From positions 3,162,001 to 3,226,000 of the forward strand of contig NZ_JAGIOI010000001.1 in NCBI RefSeq assembly GCF_017876675.1: a stretch of DNA of 64,000 bases, in the 5' to 3' direction. The first letter of the stretch is position 1; the number at the start of each line of letters is the position of its first letter. The notes beneath the pieces are model-generated. The model was not told where the DNA came from and did no database searches. It saw only the letters and a list, made by a program, of their open reading frames with translations. Of the stretch, positions 37,104 to 45,552 are shown piece after piece. Made by a program: the position numbers and the translations under genes. This stretch comes from Arthrobacter stackebrandtii. Lineage in GTDB: Bacteria; Actinomycetota; Actinomycetes; Actinomycetales; Micrococcaceae.

Positions 37104-38116
37104 TTGCGTCTGTGGTTTGTTTTCTGTGGCAGGCCAGCCTGCCGCAGAACCTGTTCCAGCAGGTTTTTGTCAGACGCCACTCGCCAGGTCCATCGCACAA
37201 ACCTGACTCCTTGGCTCCTGATGTCGTCTTCACGCTGCTTTTCTTTCCAGAGCCGTTCCTCCATGGAGCCGCCGCTCCAGTCTTGGCGCAGGTACTTTGC
37301 CTTGCCATCAAATTCACCCGCGAGATTGAGCTCCTCGAACCAGAAATCAACAGCAGCATTCCTGCCATCCCGGAGTCGGTACTCCTTTTGCAGGACGGGC
37401 GTGGGAAAGCCAAGCTGGAACATCTTGGCCCGGCTCAGTGACTCACCGGCTGATCCCGACAGTGGTGAGGAAAAGTTGATGACGGCGATTGTTCGATCTC
37501 TGGCTGCCTGACTGGGCAGCTGCTGCGCGGCAGCCAAGAGCAGGTCCTTGGTCAGCGGATCTCCTTGCGGTTCGTCCATTTCCCACACCGCTACTGCCGT
37601 GGATTCCTGCGAGGCCGGGACAAAGGTGTTGACCTGTCCGCGAGGGTTCTTGGGGCGCAGACTGGAGTCGCAAACGGCGACGGCAGCGGGAAATGCGAAC
37701 TTGCTGATCAAGGCAATGGTGGTGGTGAGTTTGTCGGTGATCAAGAACTGGCCACAGCGCAGGACCCTGTCCGTTGGCGCCCCTATCTTGCGACGGACAC
37801 CGTTGCGGCTTTGCCCGCCCGTGGTGACTTCCGTGCGTACCATCAGTTCCTCCGGCGTGCCGACGATCCACAGCCCCCACAACAGACCCGCTGTCAGGTG
37901 GCAGTAGACCGGCTCTGTCCGGGCCAAGTGGCGGAAGGCGTCGGCCTGCAAACCGTATTTGCCTGCTGGCGTGAGCAAAGCCCACTCGGACGCCTTGACA
38001 TAGATCCCCTGCCTGACGCGCTTGAGCACGCCCTTCTTGCAGAGCTTTGCCAGGGAACGGGGATCTTGGCCGGTCAAGGCGAGATCGGAACTGAATATGA
38101 GGCGTGGCTTGTTCAT
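37100..38116 (-). CDS. AbiEi-type antitoxin-domain protein with nuclease-like C-terminus
   Basis: 338 aa from ATG 38116. The N-terminus is a winged helix of the AbiEi antitoxin kind: LIFSSDLALTGQDPRSL, CKKGVLKRVRQGIYVKA. The C-terminal 90 residues resemble a DUF559/very-short-patch-like fold: NLAGEFDGKAKYL, then RLWKEKQREDDIRSQGVRF and RWTW. The E-x-D-G-K arrangement suggests a PD-(D/E)XK-type site. No AbiEii nucleotidyltransferase partner is adjacent, so it is an orphan of the type IV toxin-antitoxin group. Flanked on both sides by related 62-bp palindromes. Whether it protects against phage is unknown. Confidence 0.75.
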   Translation of the reverse strand: MNKPRLIFSSDLALTGQDPRSLAKLCKKGVLKRVRQGIYVKASEWALLTPAGKYGLQADAFRHLARTEPVYCHLTAGLLWGLWIVGTPEELMVRTEVTTGGQSRNGVRRKIGAPTDRVLRCGQFLITDKLTTTIALISKFAFPAAVAVCDSSLRPKNPRGQVNTFVPASQESTAVAVWEMDEPQGDPLTKDLLLAAAQQLPSQAARDRTIAVINFSSPLSGSAGESLSRAKMFQLGFPTPVLQKEYRLRDGRNAAVDFWFEELNLAGEFDGKAKYLRQDWSGGSMEERLWKEKQREDDIRSQGVRFVRWTWRVASDKNLLEQVLRQAGLPQKTNHRRK

Positions 38117-38322
38117 GAATTCAGCGTTGCACTGGAGCAAACTCCCCGTCAGTGCCACTGTTCGGAATGTGAACAACGTGGCGTGTAGGGCTGGCTGTGG
38201 AGGAATGACAATGCCGACATGGAGGATGCAACAGCACGGTCGTGGGCATGTGCAGGGGCGGAGGCGGCGCCTCGTGGGTGAAAAGGGCGCCAGGCGGGGA
38301 GGTGGCGTTGAAACGGCGAGAA

Positions 38323-38384
38323 ATGAAGCCGGTCCCGCGTTCTGACCCCGGGATTTCGGGATCAAAACGCGGGACCGGCTTCAT
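38323..38384. repeat. 62-bp palindrome, copy B
   Basis: Begins ATGAAGCCGGTCCCGCGTTC and ends with its near reverse complement; differences from copy A in the outer stem are compensated on the other arm (TC/GA versus AG/CT). It lies downstream of the FtsX operon and upstream of the AbiEi gene. Confidence 0.8.
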
Positions 38385-38412
38385 CTGCGCAGTACGCCTT
38401 GGTTCGTATCGT

Positions 38413-40914
38413 TTAGTCCATGGCCAGGCCTTCCACGGGGGAGAGCTTTGCCGCACGGCGTGCCGGCACCACGGAGGCGAGGAGCCCGGCAACGGCAGCC
38501 ACCAGCACAACCGCCCCGATCTGGCCCCACGGAACCACTGCGGTGACTTCGGTGAAGGTGCCGAGCCCCGACTGCGCCCCGGCCCAGCCGTAGAGGGTGC
38601 CCAGCACCGAGCCGATGACGGCGGCAACGCCCGCAATCAGCACCGCTTCCAGCGCCAGCATGCCGCGCAACTGTCCGCGGGTCAGGCCAAGCGCACGCAG
38701 CAGTGAATTCTCACGGGTTCGTTCCAGCACCGACAGCGACAGCGTGTTCGCAACACCAATCAGCGCAATGAACACGGCCACTGCCAGCAATCCGGTCACA
38801 ACCAGCAGCAGCATGTTGATGACCTGGCTGAACATGGCCTTCTCCAATACGGCTCCGGAGACCATGTACTCATTGACGCCAAGCGCGGAAGCCAGTGACG
38901 TGCGCAGGTCCATCAGTTCGTTGGTGTCCAGCGACTGGTCCACGGAGATCCACAGCGGGGCAGCCTCCTGGGTGCGCAGGGGGTCTCCGGCCGCCAGCGG
39001 CGTGAAGGAACCCAGCGACACCAGGGCCGTGCCTCCGTTGTTCGTGCCGGGCGTGGCTGTCAGGTTGGTGGTCTGCGTGCCGGCCGCCAGGGTTGCGGTC
39101 GTCGCCGTGAGGCTGGACGGCAGGACCACGGACGTGCCGGCGGGGCGGTTGGCCGGGTTGGCCAGGAGCGCCGCGGCGTCCGAGTCGGAAATGCCATACG
39201 CCGGCAGTTGGGTGTCCCCGGCCGTCACCATGCCCACCAGTTCCAGCCGGGCAATGTGCTCGACGCCGGGAAGGGCTGCGGCGGCGGCCACGGCCTGGTC
39301 GGTGATGGCGGGATCGCCGGGGAACGACTCGACCGTGACGTCCACAGGGTAGATGGCGTCCAGTTCGGTGTCGAAGGCATGCCGGGCCGTCGCGGCACCG
39401 GTCATCATCATGGTCACGAGCGTGACGCCGATGAGGAGGGCCGACGCCGTCGCCGTGGTCCGCCGGGGGTTGCGCACAGCGTTGGCTGCGGCCATTTTTC
39501 CGGGAACTCCGGCCGGTGCGGCGAGGCTGCCGGCCAGGGACACCAGCTTCGGCACGAACAACGTGGCCGCCATGAGGAAGCCGACAAACGAGGCGGCGCC
39601 GGCCGGCAGGGCAATCAGCAGGTTGGCTGAAATTCCGCCGTACACCAGACCCGCACCGCCGGCGAGCAGCAGCAGGATGCCAATGCCCAGGCGCAGCCGC
39701 CCGCCGGAATTGTGCACCGAGATGTCGTCGGCCGGGCGCAGCGCTGCCAGCGGGGCAACCGCCGTCGCGGCACGGGCAGGAACCAGCGCGGCCAGGACGG
39801 TGAGCAGCGTGCCCACCACAAGCCCCGCGATGACGGCGGACGGCGGCACCGCCAGGGTGGCGAAGCTGAAGTCGGGATTCTGGCTCAGCAGCGTCAGGAC
39901 GAGTGCCATCGTGCCCACGGCAAACAGCACGCCCAGCACGGAGGCTGTGAAGCCCACCAGAAGCGCTTCGAGCATCACCGAGTTGCGCACCTGCCGGCGG
40001 CTGGCGCCGATGCAGCGCAGCAGCGCCAGCTCACGGGTGCGCTGGGCAACCAGCACCGAGAAGGTGTTGGAAACCACCAGGGCGGAGACCAGCAGGGCCA
40101 CGCCGGCGAAGGCCAGCAGAACAATCGTCAGCTGGTCCTGGCCGCCGGTGAAGCCGGCAACCATCTCTGTGGTCTTCTCATCCGGTGTCTGGACCGAGTC
40201 AACGGGGAGCGAGAGGGCCGTGGACAGGCCGTTCTTCGCGTCGGAGATGGAGACTCCGGGTGCAACCTTGACCAGGATGGCCCCATAGCCCGGACTTGCG
40301 GCGCCGAGCGCCTCCACATCCGCGGTGGTGCCCACAAATTGCGCCATGCCGGACATCTGCGGATCCTTCGACGTGGCCGAAATGCCCGTGACCGTCGCGG
40401 CCACCTCCGGCTCCACCGGGGTTCCTTCCTGGCCTTCCGCGGGCGGGGCAGGCTGGCCCGTCAGGGTGACCTTGCTGCCCACGGACAGGGAGTTGCGTTC
40501 AGCCGTGACCGAGTCCACCACAATCTCGCCTTCGCGCGAAGGCCAGGCTCCGGAGTTCAAGGGGACAGATTCCAGTGCGGGGTCATTTGGCACGCTGCGG
40601 ATGAAGGAAGCCACCGTGGCGGAACCGAGGCTGCTGTCCACGTAGACCATGCGCTGGGCATAGGAGGCGGAGACCAAAGGCGAGGAGGCCGCGGAGTCCG
40701 CGTTCGCCGTCGTGAGCGGCTCGTTGCCGGGAGGTGAGATGACGAGGTCGGCGGTGGAGTATGCCTGCCCGATGGACGCCTTCAGCGACGCCTCGGTGGA
40801 GGCATTGACCATCAGTGTGGCGGAGAGGAACGCGACCGCCAGCAGCACGGCGAGCGTGATGGCGATGAAGCGGCGCGAGTGCGTCTTAAGTTGGCTCAGG
40901 GCTACCTGCAGCAT
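38413..40914 (-). CDS. ABC transporter permease, FtsX/MacB type
   Basis: 833 aa. N-terminal transmembrane helix (about 15-37), a large external domain, three helices around 255-400, then a second copy of the unit with a helix near 475, a second external domain and three terminal helices (about 685-815). This is the duplicated FtsX-like permease layout of actinobacterial exporters, which move lipids, peptides or drugs rather than lipoproteins. It starts 3 nt after the stop of the ATPase gene, so both are one operon; copy B of the palindrome follows as terminator. Substrate unknown. Confidence 0.9.
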   Translation of the reverse strand: MLQVALSQLKTHSRRFIAITLAVLLAVAFLSATLMVNASTEASLKASIGQAYSTADLVISPPGNEPLTTANADSAASSPLVSASYAQRMVYVDSSLGSATVASFIRSVPNDPALESVPLNSGAWPSREGEIVVDSVTAERNSLSVGSKVTLTGQPAPPAEGQEGTPVEPEVAATVTGISATSKDPQMSGMAQFVGTTADVEALGAASPGYGAILVKVAPGVSISDAKNGLSTALSLPVDSVQTPDEKTTEMVAGFTGGQDQLTIVLLAFAGVALLVSALVVSNTFSVLVAQRTRELALLRCIGASRRQVRNSVMLEALLVGFTASVLGVLFAVGTMALVLTLLSQNPDFSFATLAVPPSAVIAGLVVGTLLTVLAALVPARAATAVAPLAALRPADDISVHNSGGRLRLGIGILLLLAGGAGLVYGGISANLLIALPAGAASFVGFLMAATLFVPKLVSLAGSLAAPAGVPGKMAAANAVRNPRRTTATASALLIGVTLVTMMMTGAATARHAFDTELDAIYPVDVTVESFPGDPAITDQAVAAAAALPGVEHIARLELVGMVTAGDTQLPAYGISDSDAAALLANPANRPAGTSVVLPSSLTATTATLAAGTQTTNLTATPGTNNGGTALVSLGSFTPLAAGDPLRTQEAAPLWISVDQSLDTNELMDLRTSLASALGVNEYMVSGAVLEKAMFSQVINMLLLVVTGLLAVAVFIALIGVANTLSLSVLERTRENSLLRALGLTRGQLRGMLALEAVLIAGVAAVIGSVLGTLYGWAGAQSGLGTFTEVTAVVPWGQIGAVVLVAAVAGLLASVVPARRAAKLSPVEGLAMD

Positions 40915-40917
40915 GGA

Positions 40918-41670
40918 CTACGCCCCCAGCGATGCCAGCGAGGCCAGCACGGTTTCGGCGGTGGGGTTCTCGAGTTCGCCCACGAGTGCGCCGTCGTTCA
41001 TCAGGACCACGCGGTCGGCATAGGAGGCGGCGACGGGGTCGTGCGTGACCATGATGATGCTCTGGCCCATCTCGCGCGAGGAGCGGCGCAGCATGCCCAG
41101 GACCTCGGCGCCGGAGCGCGAATCCAGGTTGCCGGTGGGCTCGTCGCCGAAGATGACGTCGGGGCGGGTGAGCAGGGCGCGGGCCACGGCGACGCGCTGC
41201 TGCTGGCCGCCGGAGAGCTCATGCGGCTTGTGCGCCAGTCGGTCGGTCAGGCCCAGCGTGGAGGTGATGAATGTGAACCACTCCTTGTCCACGGTGCCGC
41301 CAGCCAGCGCCACGGGCAGGGTGATGTTGGCTTCGGCGGTCAGCGTGGGGACCAGGTTGAATGCCTGGAAAACGAAGCCGATCCGGTCGCGGCGCAGCTG
41401 TGTTAAATCCTTGTCGTTCAGCGAGGTCAGCTCGGTGTCGCCCAGGTGGATGGTGCCGGCGGTGACGGTGTCGAGGCCTGCGAGGCAGTGCATCAGCGTG
41501 GATTTTCCGGAGCCCGACGGGCCCATGATGGCGGTGAACTGCCCTGCCGGGAACTCCAGGTCCACGCCCTTGAGGGCCGTCACCTCGGTCTCGCCCTTGC
41601 CGTAGGTCTTGCGCAGGCCGCGGGCCTGAACCGCCAGCGTGCGTTGGTTGTGCTCAGTTGTGATGGTCAT
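40918..41670 (-). CDS. ABC transporter ATP-binding protein, MacB/LolD type
   Basis: 250 aa. All nucleotide-binding motifs are visible: Walker A GPSGSGKSTLMH (about residues 51-62), Q-loop in FVFQAFNLVPTL, signature LSGGQQQRVAVARALL, Walker B VIFGDEPTGNLD, and the switch His in VTHDP. It drives the FtsX-type permease encoded directly downstream. No Shine-Dalgarno; TAGGCT lies 6 nt before the ATG, so translation is probably leaderless. Confidence 0.95.
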   Translation of the reverse strand: MTITTEHNQRTLAVQARGLRKTYGKGETEVTALKGVDLEFPAGQFTAIMGPSGSGKSTLMHCLAGLDTVTAGTIHLGDTELTSLNDKDLTQLRRDRIGFVFQAFNLVPTLTAEANITLPVALAGGTVDKEWFTFITSTLGLTDRLAHKPHELSGGQQQRVAVARALLTRPDVIFGDEPTGNLDSRSGAEVLGMLRRSSREMGQSIIMVTHDPVAASYADRVVLMNDGALVGELENPTAETVLASLASLGA

Positions 41671-41676
41671 GGCACC

Positions 41677-41682
41677 AGCCTA
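41677..41682 (-). promoter_or_regulatory. -10 element of the leaderless ABC operon
   Basis: TAGGCT on the minus strand, 6 nt before the ATG at 41670. Confidence 0.55.
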
Positions 41683-41921
41683 TTTCCGGCCCGGGTGGCG
41701 CGGATCGGAGCGCGGTCGGATATCGGGCGGAAGTTCGACGCCGGACCCTCCTACCGTGGGTGGAGGCGCCGTGCGCCGGGGTGCTCCGGGCTCCCGCCGC
41801 GGCGCTGCCCGCCCGATGCCGCCGCGGCGCCACCCGCCCGCCCGCCGCCACCCGGGGTGAGGGAAGGCCGGTGTCGCGGTCATTCTTTTCAGGGGGCGTT
41901 GCAGGGAGGAGAATTGTTGCC

Positions 41922-43022
41922 ATGGTCCAGGTGCCGGACGGCGTGGTGGAGGCGTACTCGGACAGGGTGGTCAATGCCCTGCTCGGTTTCGCGGAGCTGT
42001 CGAGCATTGTGCTCGGCGACGGGCTTGGCTGGTACGCAGCCCTGGACGCGGCCGGGAGTGCCGGGTTGTCCCCGGATGAACTTGCGGCAGCCACCGGAAC
42101 GCAGGAACGCTATGCGCGTGAATGGCTGGAACAGCAGGCTGCCGCGGGATTCGTTGGCGTGGTTCCAGCTGGTCCGGGCGGTGCCGGGCAGCCCGCCCGC
42201 CGGTTCACGCTGCCGCCCGGCGCGGCCGAGGTGCTGCTGCAGCCGGACTCGCTCTCGGCGGTGCTGCCGATGGTGCGGATGCTCCGGGCCGGGGTGGCCC
42301 AACTGCCGGACCTGCTGCAGGCCTACCGGCATGGCGGCGGCGTTGGCTGGGCGGAGATTGGCGACGAGGCGCGCGAGGCCCAGTTCGACGGCAACCGGCC
42401 GTGGTTTGAAAAGCGGCTGGGCCCGGCCCTGGCATCGGCACCGGCCATCCATGAGGTGCTGTCGCGGCCGGGCGCGCGCATCACCGACCTGGGTGCCGGC
42501 TGCGGCTGGTCCACGCTGGCGCTGGCCAGGGCCTACCCGGGGGCCGCCGTCGTCGGAATCGACATTGACGGGCCCTCCATCGAGTGGGCACGGGAGCACG
42601 CCCGCCGCAGCGGCCTGGAGGGCCGGGCCACGTTCCGCATTGCCGACGCGGCGGATCCCGTGGCACCCGCCAGCCAGGACGCCGTCTTCATCTTTGAGGC
42701 GCTGCACGACATGCCGTTTCCCGTGCAGGTGCTGGCCTCCGTCCGTGCCATGGTGAAGCCCGACGGCGTGGTGGTGGTCATGGACGAGGCCGTCGCCGAT
42801 GCCTTTGCTCCCGACGCGGACGAACTGGAACGGCTCATGTACGCCTACAGCCTGTTCATCTGCCTGCCCGACAGCCTGTCCACGCCGGGGTCGGCGGGCA
42901 CTGGAACGGTCATGAGGGCGCCGGTGCTGGAAGGGTATGCAGCGGCTGCAGGCTTTTCATCCGTGGAGCGCCTCCCCATCAAGGGGTTCGCGGTGTTCCG
43001 TTTTTACCGCCTGCATTTGTAG
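41922..43022 (+). CDS. Class I SAM-dependent methyltransferase
   Basis: 366 aa from ATG 41922 with GGGAGGAG about 10 nt upstream. An N-terminal winged-helix-like region (about residues 15-110, AGLSPDELAAATGTQERYAREWL) precedes the Rossmann domain: ITDLGAGCGWSTLALARAYP as the SAM-binding loop near residue 190 and VVGIDIDGPS as the acidic strand. This resembles the two-domain methyltransferases typified by Rv2258c-like proteins in actinobacteria. The acceptor is not predictable. A long GC-rich stretch precedes the gene. Confidence 0.85.
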   Translation: MVQVPDGVVEAYSDRVVNALLGFAELSSIVLGDGLGWYAALDAAGSAGLSPDELAAATGTQERYAREWLEQQAAAGFVGVVPAGPGGAGQPARRFTLPPGAAEVLLQPDSLSAVLPMVRMLRAGVAQLPDLLQAYRHGGGVGWAEIGDEAREAQFDGNRPWFEKRLGPALASAPAIHEVLSRPGARITDLGAGCGWSTLALARAYPGAAVVGIDIDGPSIEWAREHARRSGLEGRATFRIADAADPVAPASQDAVFIFEALHDMPFPVQVLASVRAMVKPDGVVVVMDEAVADAFAPDADELERLMYAYSLFICLPDSLSTPGSAGTGTVMRAPVLEGYAAAAGFSSVERLPIKGFAVFRFYRLHL

Positions 43023-43056
43023 CGACGGTTCCTTCGCCGGACGCTTCCGAAGGCGG

Positions 43057-43236
43057 CTATTTTCCGAACAGGCGGCTGAACCAGTTGCCGGAGGAGGCAG
43101 CGGGCGCCTTGGGTGCGTTGCGGTCGCAGCTGCAGCGGTCTGCCCGGGCAACGTTGGCCATGACGGCATCCACGTGGTTGCCGCAACCGGCCCAGGTGGT
43201 CTTGTTGCAGCTCTTGCAATTAACGGCTCGGCACAT
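43057..43236 (-). CDS. 59-aa cysteine-rich protein
   Basis: Reads MCRAVNCKSCNKTTWAGC at the start, then CSCDRNAPK; seven Cys and one His in 59 residues, spaced C-x4-C-x2-C-x7-C...C-x-C, which suggests metal binding. GGAGA lies 5 nt before the ATG at 43236. The size and start motif recur in related actinobacteria as far as I recall, but no function is known to me. Two ATACCC-type operators lie directly upstream, so expression is probably metal- or sulfur-controlled. It ends with SRLFGK. Confidence 0.8.
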   Translation of the reverse strand: MCRAVNCKSCNKTTWAGCGNHVDAVMANVARADRCSCDRNAPKAPAASSGNWFSRLFGK

Positions 43237-43255
43237 GGGTTCTCCTTAGACCTGA

Positions 43256-43304
43256 ATACCCTAGGGGGTATATTTACTGACCAGTCTACATACCCCGGGG
43301 GTAT
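43256..43304 (-). promoter_or_regulatory. Two CsoR/CstR-like operators
   Basis: ATACCCTAGGGGGTAT (43256-43271) and ATACCCCGGGGGTAT (43290-43304), centres about 33 bp apart (three helical turns), with an AT-rich segment between. This is the operator type of the CsoR/RcnR/FrmR/CstR group, which sense Cu(I), Ni, formaldehyde or persulfides. The regulator gene is not in the window. Confidence 0.65.
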
Positions 43305-43340
43305 TGTTCGAACCGGTCCGGGGCCAACTGTGCCCGTGCG

Positions 43341-44462
43341 TTACACCCACTCCAGCGCGCCGGGCAGCCCGTGGAAGGCGGAGAAATCCGCAGCTGCCGC
43401 TTCGACTGCCAGCCGTTCCGCGGTGGCAAGGTGCCGCAGGGGAGCCACCAGGACCCGGGCAGCACCGGGGGAGGGGGCATATTTCCACGTGCCCGCGATC
43501 ACCCCGTCGATGAGCACCGGGTGGTAGAAGGCGGCTGCCGGAGCAGGGCCGGGCCCTGCCTGCATGAAGATCAGCGGCTTCGACTCAAAGTACGACATCA
43601 CATACTCGTCATAACACTGGAGCAGGTCCACCCGCGGAGCCGCCGGTGCAGGAATCACTCCCGACGGTTCCCACCACAGGGACATGCCGTCCACCACGCA
43701 GGGCTCAAAACGTCTGGGGGATGCCTCCACCGCCGACACCACGCCGGCACGGGCATCGGCCATGGGCAGGCCGCTCCACACGGCAAAATCCTTGACACCC
43801 ACCGGCCCGCGCGTGCCAAGGTACCGTTCCGCGAGGGCCTTCAACGCACCGTCCCGGTCCGCGGGTGCGCCGGGCACATGGCCGGGAACGCGCTCGTCGA
43901 ACAGGGCATAGCCGCGCTGCCTGCCCTGGGAAGCGCCGCTGATCACCAGCCGCTCCAGCTCGGCATGCATCAAGATGTAGCTGAGCCGGATGCCCGACGC
44001 CTCGATGCCCGAGCGCACCAGGGCATCCTGCAACTGCCGGCGCGTGCGGTGGCGGCCATTGGCCAGCTCCGCAGCCAGCACGCCATGCGCCGCGGACAGG
44101 GTTTGCCCGTCCAGCCCGGACTTGCCGTAATACAGCTTGTTCGTGCGGTGCACGTGCGGGGCCGTGAGTTCAAGCAGCCACCGTGCGTCGGCCGGCGACA
44201 CAAAATGCCAGGTGGGCCGCAGCACGTGGGTGCGCAGGATCTCGCCGCGGTCGACGGCGGACGCGAGGTCCGCGGCCCTGTTGCCTTCCGCCGTGGGCAG
44301 CCTGCGCCGTGCCATGCCCCACAAGGCGTAGGCATAGTCCTGCGCCTGCATGGCGACATGGCGCTCGACCACGCCGCCGGCGCTCGCAGGCAGGGGCGAC
44401 CACAGGTTGTGGCGGTGCATGCGCAGCGAGATGGCCTCTGCGCGGCTCAAGGTCTGTGGCAC
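43341..44462 (-). CDS. Winged helix DNA-binding protein (HTH_42, AlkZ/YcaQ-like)
   Basis: 373 aa. N-terminal segments SRAEAISLRMHRHNLW, AMQAQDYAYALWGMARRRL and LRPTWHFVSPADARWLLEL fit the winged-helix DNA glycosylase-like superfamily HTH_42; the Q-A-Q in MQAQDY matches the Q-x-Q element known for AlkZ. Some members unhook or remove alkylated or cross-linked bases; others belong to antibiotic clusters. Exact activity is not assigned. Single gene; the start at 44462 is the only good Met with family-like N-terminus. Confidence 0.8.
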   Translation of the reverse strand: MPQTLSRAEAISLRMHRHNLWSPLPASAGGVVERHVAMQAQDYAYALWGMARRRLPTAEGNRAADLASAVDRGEILRTHVLRPTWHFVSPADARWLLELTAPHVHRTNKLYYGKSGLDGQTLSAAHGVLAAELANGRHRTRRQLQDALVRSGIEASGIRLSYILMHAELERLVISGASQGRQRGYALFDERVPGHVPGAPADRDGALKALAERYLGTRGPVGVKDFAVWSGLPMADARAGVVSAVEASPRRFEPCVVDGMSLWWEPSGVIPAPAAPRVDLLQCYDEYVMSYFESKPLIFMQAGPGPAPAAAFYHPVLIDGVIAGTWKYAPSPGAARVLVAPLRHLATAERLAVEAAAADFSAFHGLPGALEWV

Positions 44463-44514
44463 ACACCAAGCGTAGCCCCGGGCGCCGTCCAGGCCCGCGC
44501 CGCCTCCCCTTCCG

Positions 44515-44589
44515 ACGCCGCATCACATAAGTCGCGTTTTTCTCCGACGCCGCATCACATAAGTGCCACATACGGCCAACGCCGCATCA
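44515..44589. repeat. Tandem repeat, period 32 bp, three units
   Basis: ACGCCGCATCACATAAGT at 44515 and 44547 and the truncated ACGCCGCATCA at 44579, exactly 32 bp apart. The spacer after the first unit carries TTTTTCTCC. The 272-bp gap 44463-44734 holds no gene apart from this and the -10 at 44724. Related arrays lie at 47628 and 56499. Confidence 0.85.
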
Positions 44590-44723
44590 GTAGGGGTTGT
44601 GCCGTGTTTTTCGCCAACGCCTGCGAAGTCCCACGCCAGGGCACGGCGGCGGGAGGGCAGCCTCTTTGCCGAAAAGCTGGCTTCCCGCCGTCGTGCCCCA
44701 GGAAGGGAACAAGGGAGATTTTA

Positions 44724-44729
44724 TAGACT
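44724..44729 (+). promoter_or_regulatory. -10 element of the GyrB-like gene
   Basis: TAGACT ends 5 nt before ATG 44735; the same hexamer serves ilvD. Confidence 0.45.
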
Positions 44730-44734
44730 GGGGC

Positions 44735-45352
44735 ATGGCCATCTCGCCGAACCCCTGGACCAACACCACCCACGACTGGGCCGCGGCCGTCGACACCGCG
44801 CACCTGGCCTCGATCGCGGCGGACCCGGGCCGGTACGCACCCGGAGGGGTGTGGCACCTGCTGCTGGAAGTGGCGGCCCACCCCGTGGATGAGGCCGAGG
44901 ACCGCGGGGCCCGGGGGCTCTGCACCGTCACGGCGCATGCCGACGGCTCCTGGTCAGTCGCCGATGACGGCCGCGGCACCGACACGCGCCTGGATGCCTC
45001 CGGCCAGCCCGTCAAGAAGCCCGTCATGTCCACGAAGGACCTGCGTTTCTTCGACGGCCCCGCCTCCGAGATGCTCCCGGACGGGTTCGCGCGCCGAGGC
45101 ATGTCCGTCGTGTCGGCGCTGAGCACCTGGCTGGTCCACACCAACCGCCGCCTGGACGGCTCGTGGACGCAGCGCTACGAACGGGGTGTTCCGGCCGCCC
45201 TGCTTCCCGTCCCCGCCGACGGCACCACCGGCACAACGGTCCGCTTCATGCCGGGCCGGGAGGTTCCCGGCGGGATTCCGCCGGAGCGGGAGACCCTGCA
45301 GCGCCTGTCCCGTGCCTGGCCGCAGCTGGAGTGGCGCTTCCGCCAGGATTGA
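44735..45352 (+). CDS. Stand-alone GyrB-like GHKL ATPase-domain protein
   Basis: 205 aa. The sequence follows the N-terminal ATPase domain of GyrB: GGVWHLLLEVAAHPVDEAE, VTAHADGSWSVADDGRGTDT, ARRGMSVVSALSTWLVHTNR, RYERGVPAALL, GTTVRFMPG. Unlike true GyrB, the Mg-binding Asn of EVVDNSIDEA is replaced (AAHPVDEA), and there is no transducer or TOPRIM domain. It is therefore a degenerate paralogue, perhaps a regulatory or structural protein. Probably leaderless. Single gene; conserved in Arthrobacter as far as I recall. Confidence 0.75.
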   Translation: MAISPNPWTNTTHDWAAAVDTAHLASIAADPGRYAPGGVWHLLLEVAAHPVDEAEDRGARGLCTVTAHADGSWSVADDGRGTDTRLDASGQPVKKPVMSTKDLRFFDGPASEMLPDGFARRGMSVVSALSTWLVHTNRRLDGSWTQRYERGVPAALLPVPADGTTGTTVRFMPGREVPGGIPPERETLQRLSRAWPQLEWRFRQD

Positions 45353-45552
45353 CGACGGCGCAGCCCGCCTTCCAGCGAACCGCCGGCGACTGCGGCCGCA
45401 GCGCGCAGGTGACGGGGCGCCGTCGTGCCCGGGGCGTGCCTTGGCGTTCCACCGGCAGCCGGCGGGGACGACGTAGGATTAATCGACAATGCCGGCTTCT
45501 GCCTTGATGTGGGCCAGCCTGCAGCCTCCATCCGTTCGAGCGAAAGCCAGCC

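Noticed and set aside
44515-44589. Possible CRISPR array
   Set aside because: Only three units with 12-14 bp near-invariant spacers and no cas genes anywhere in the window.
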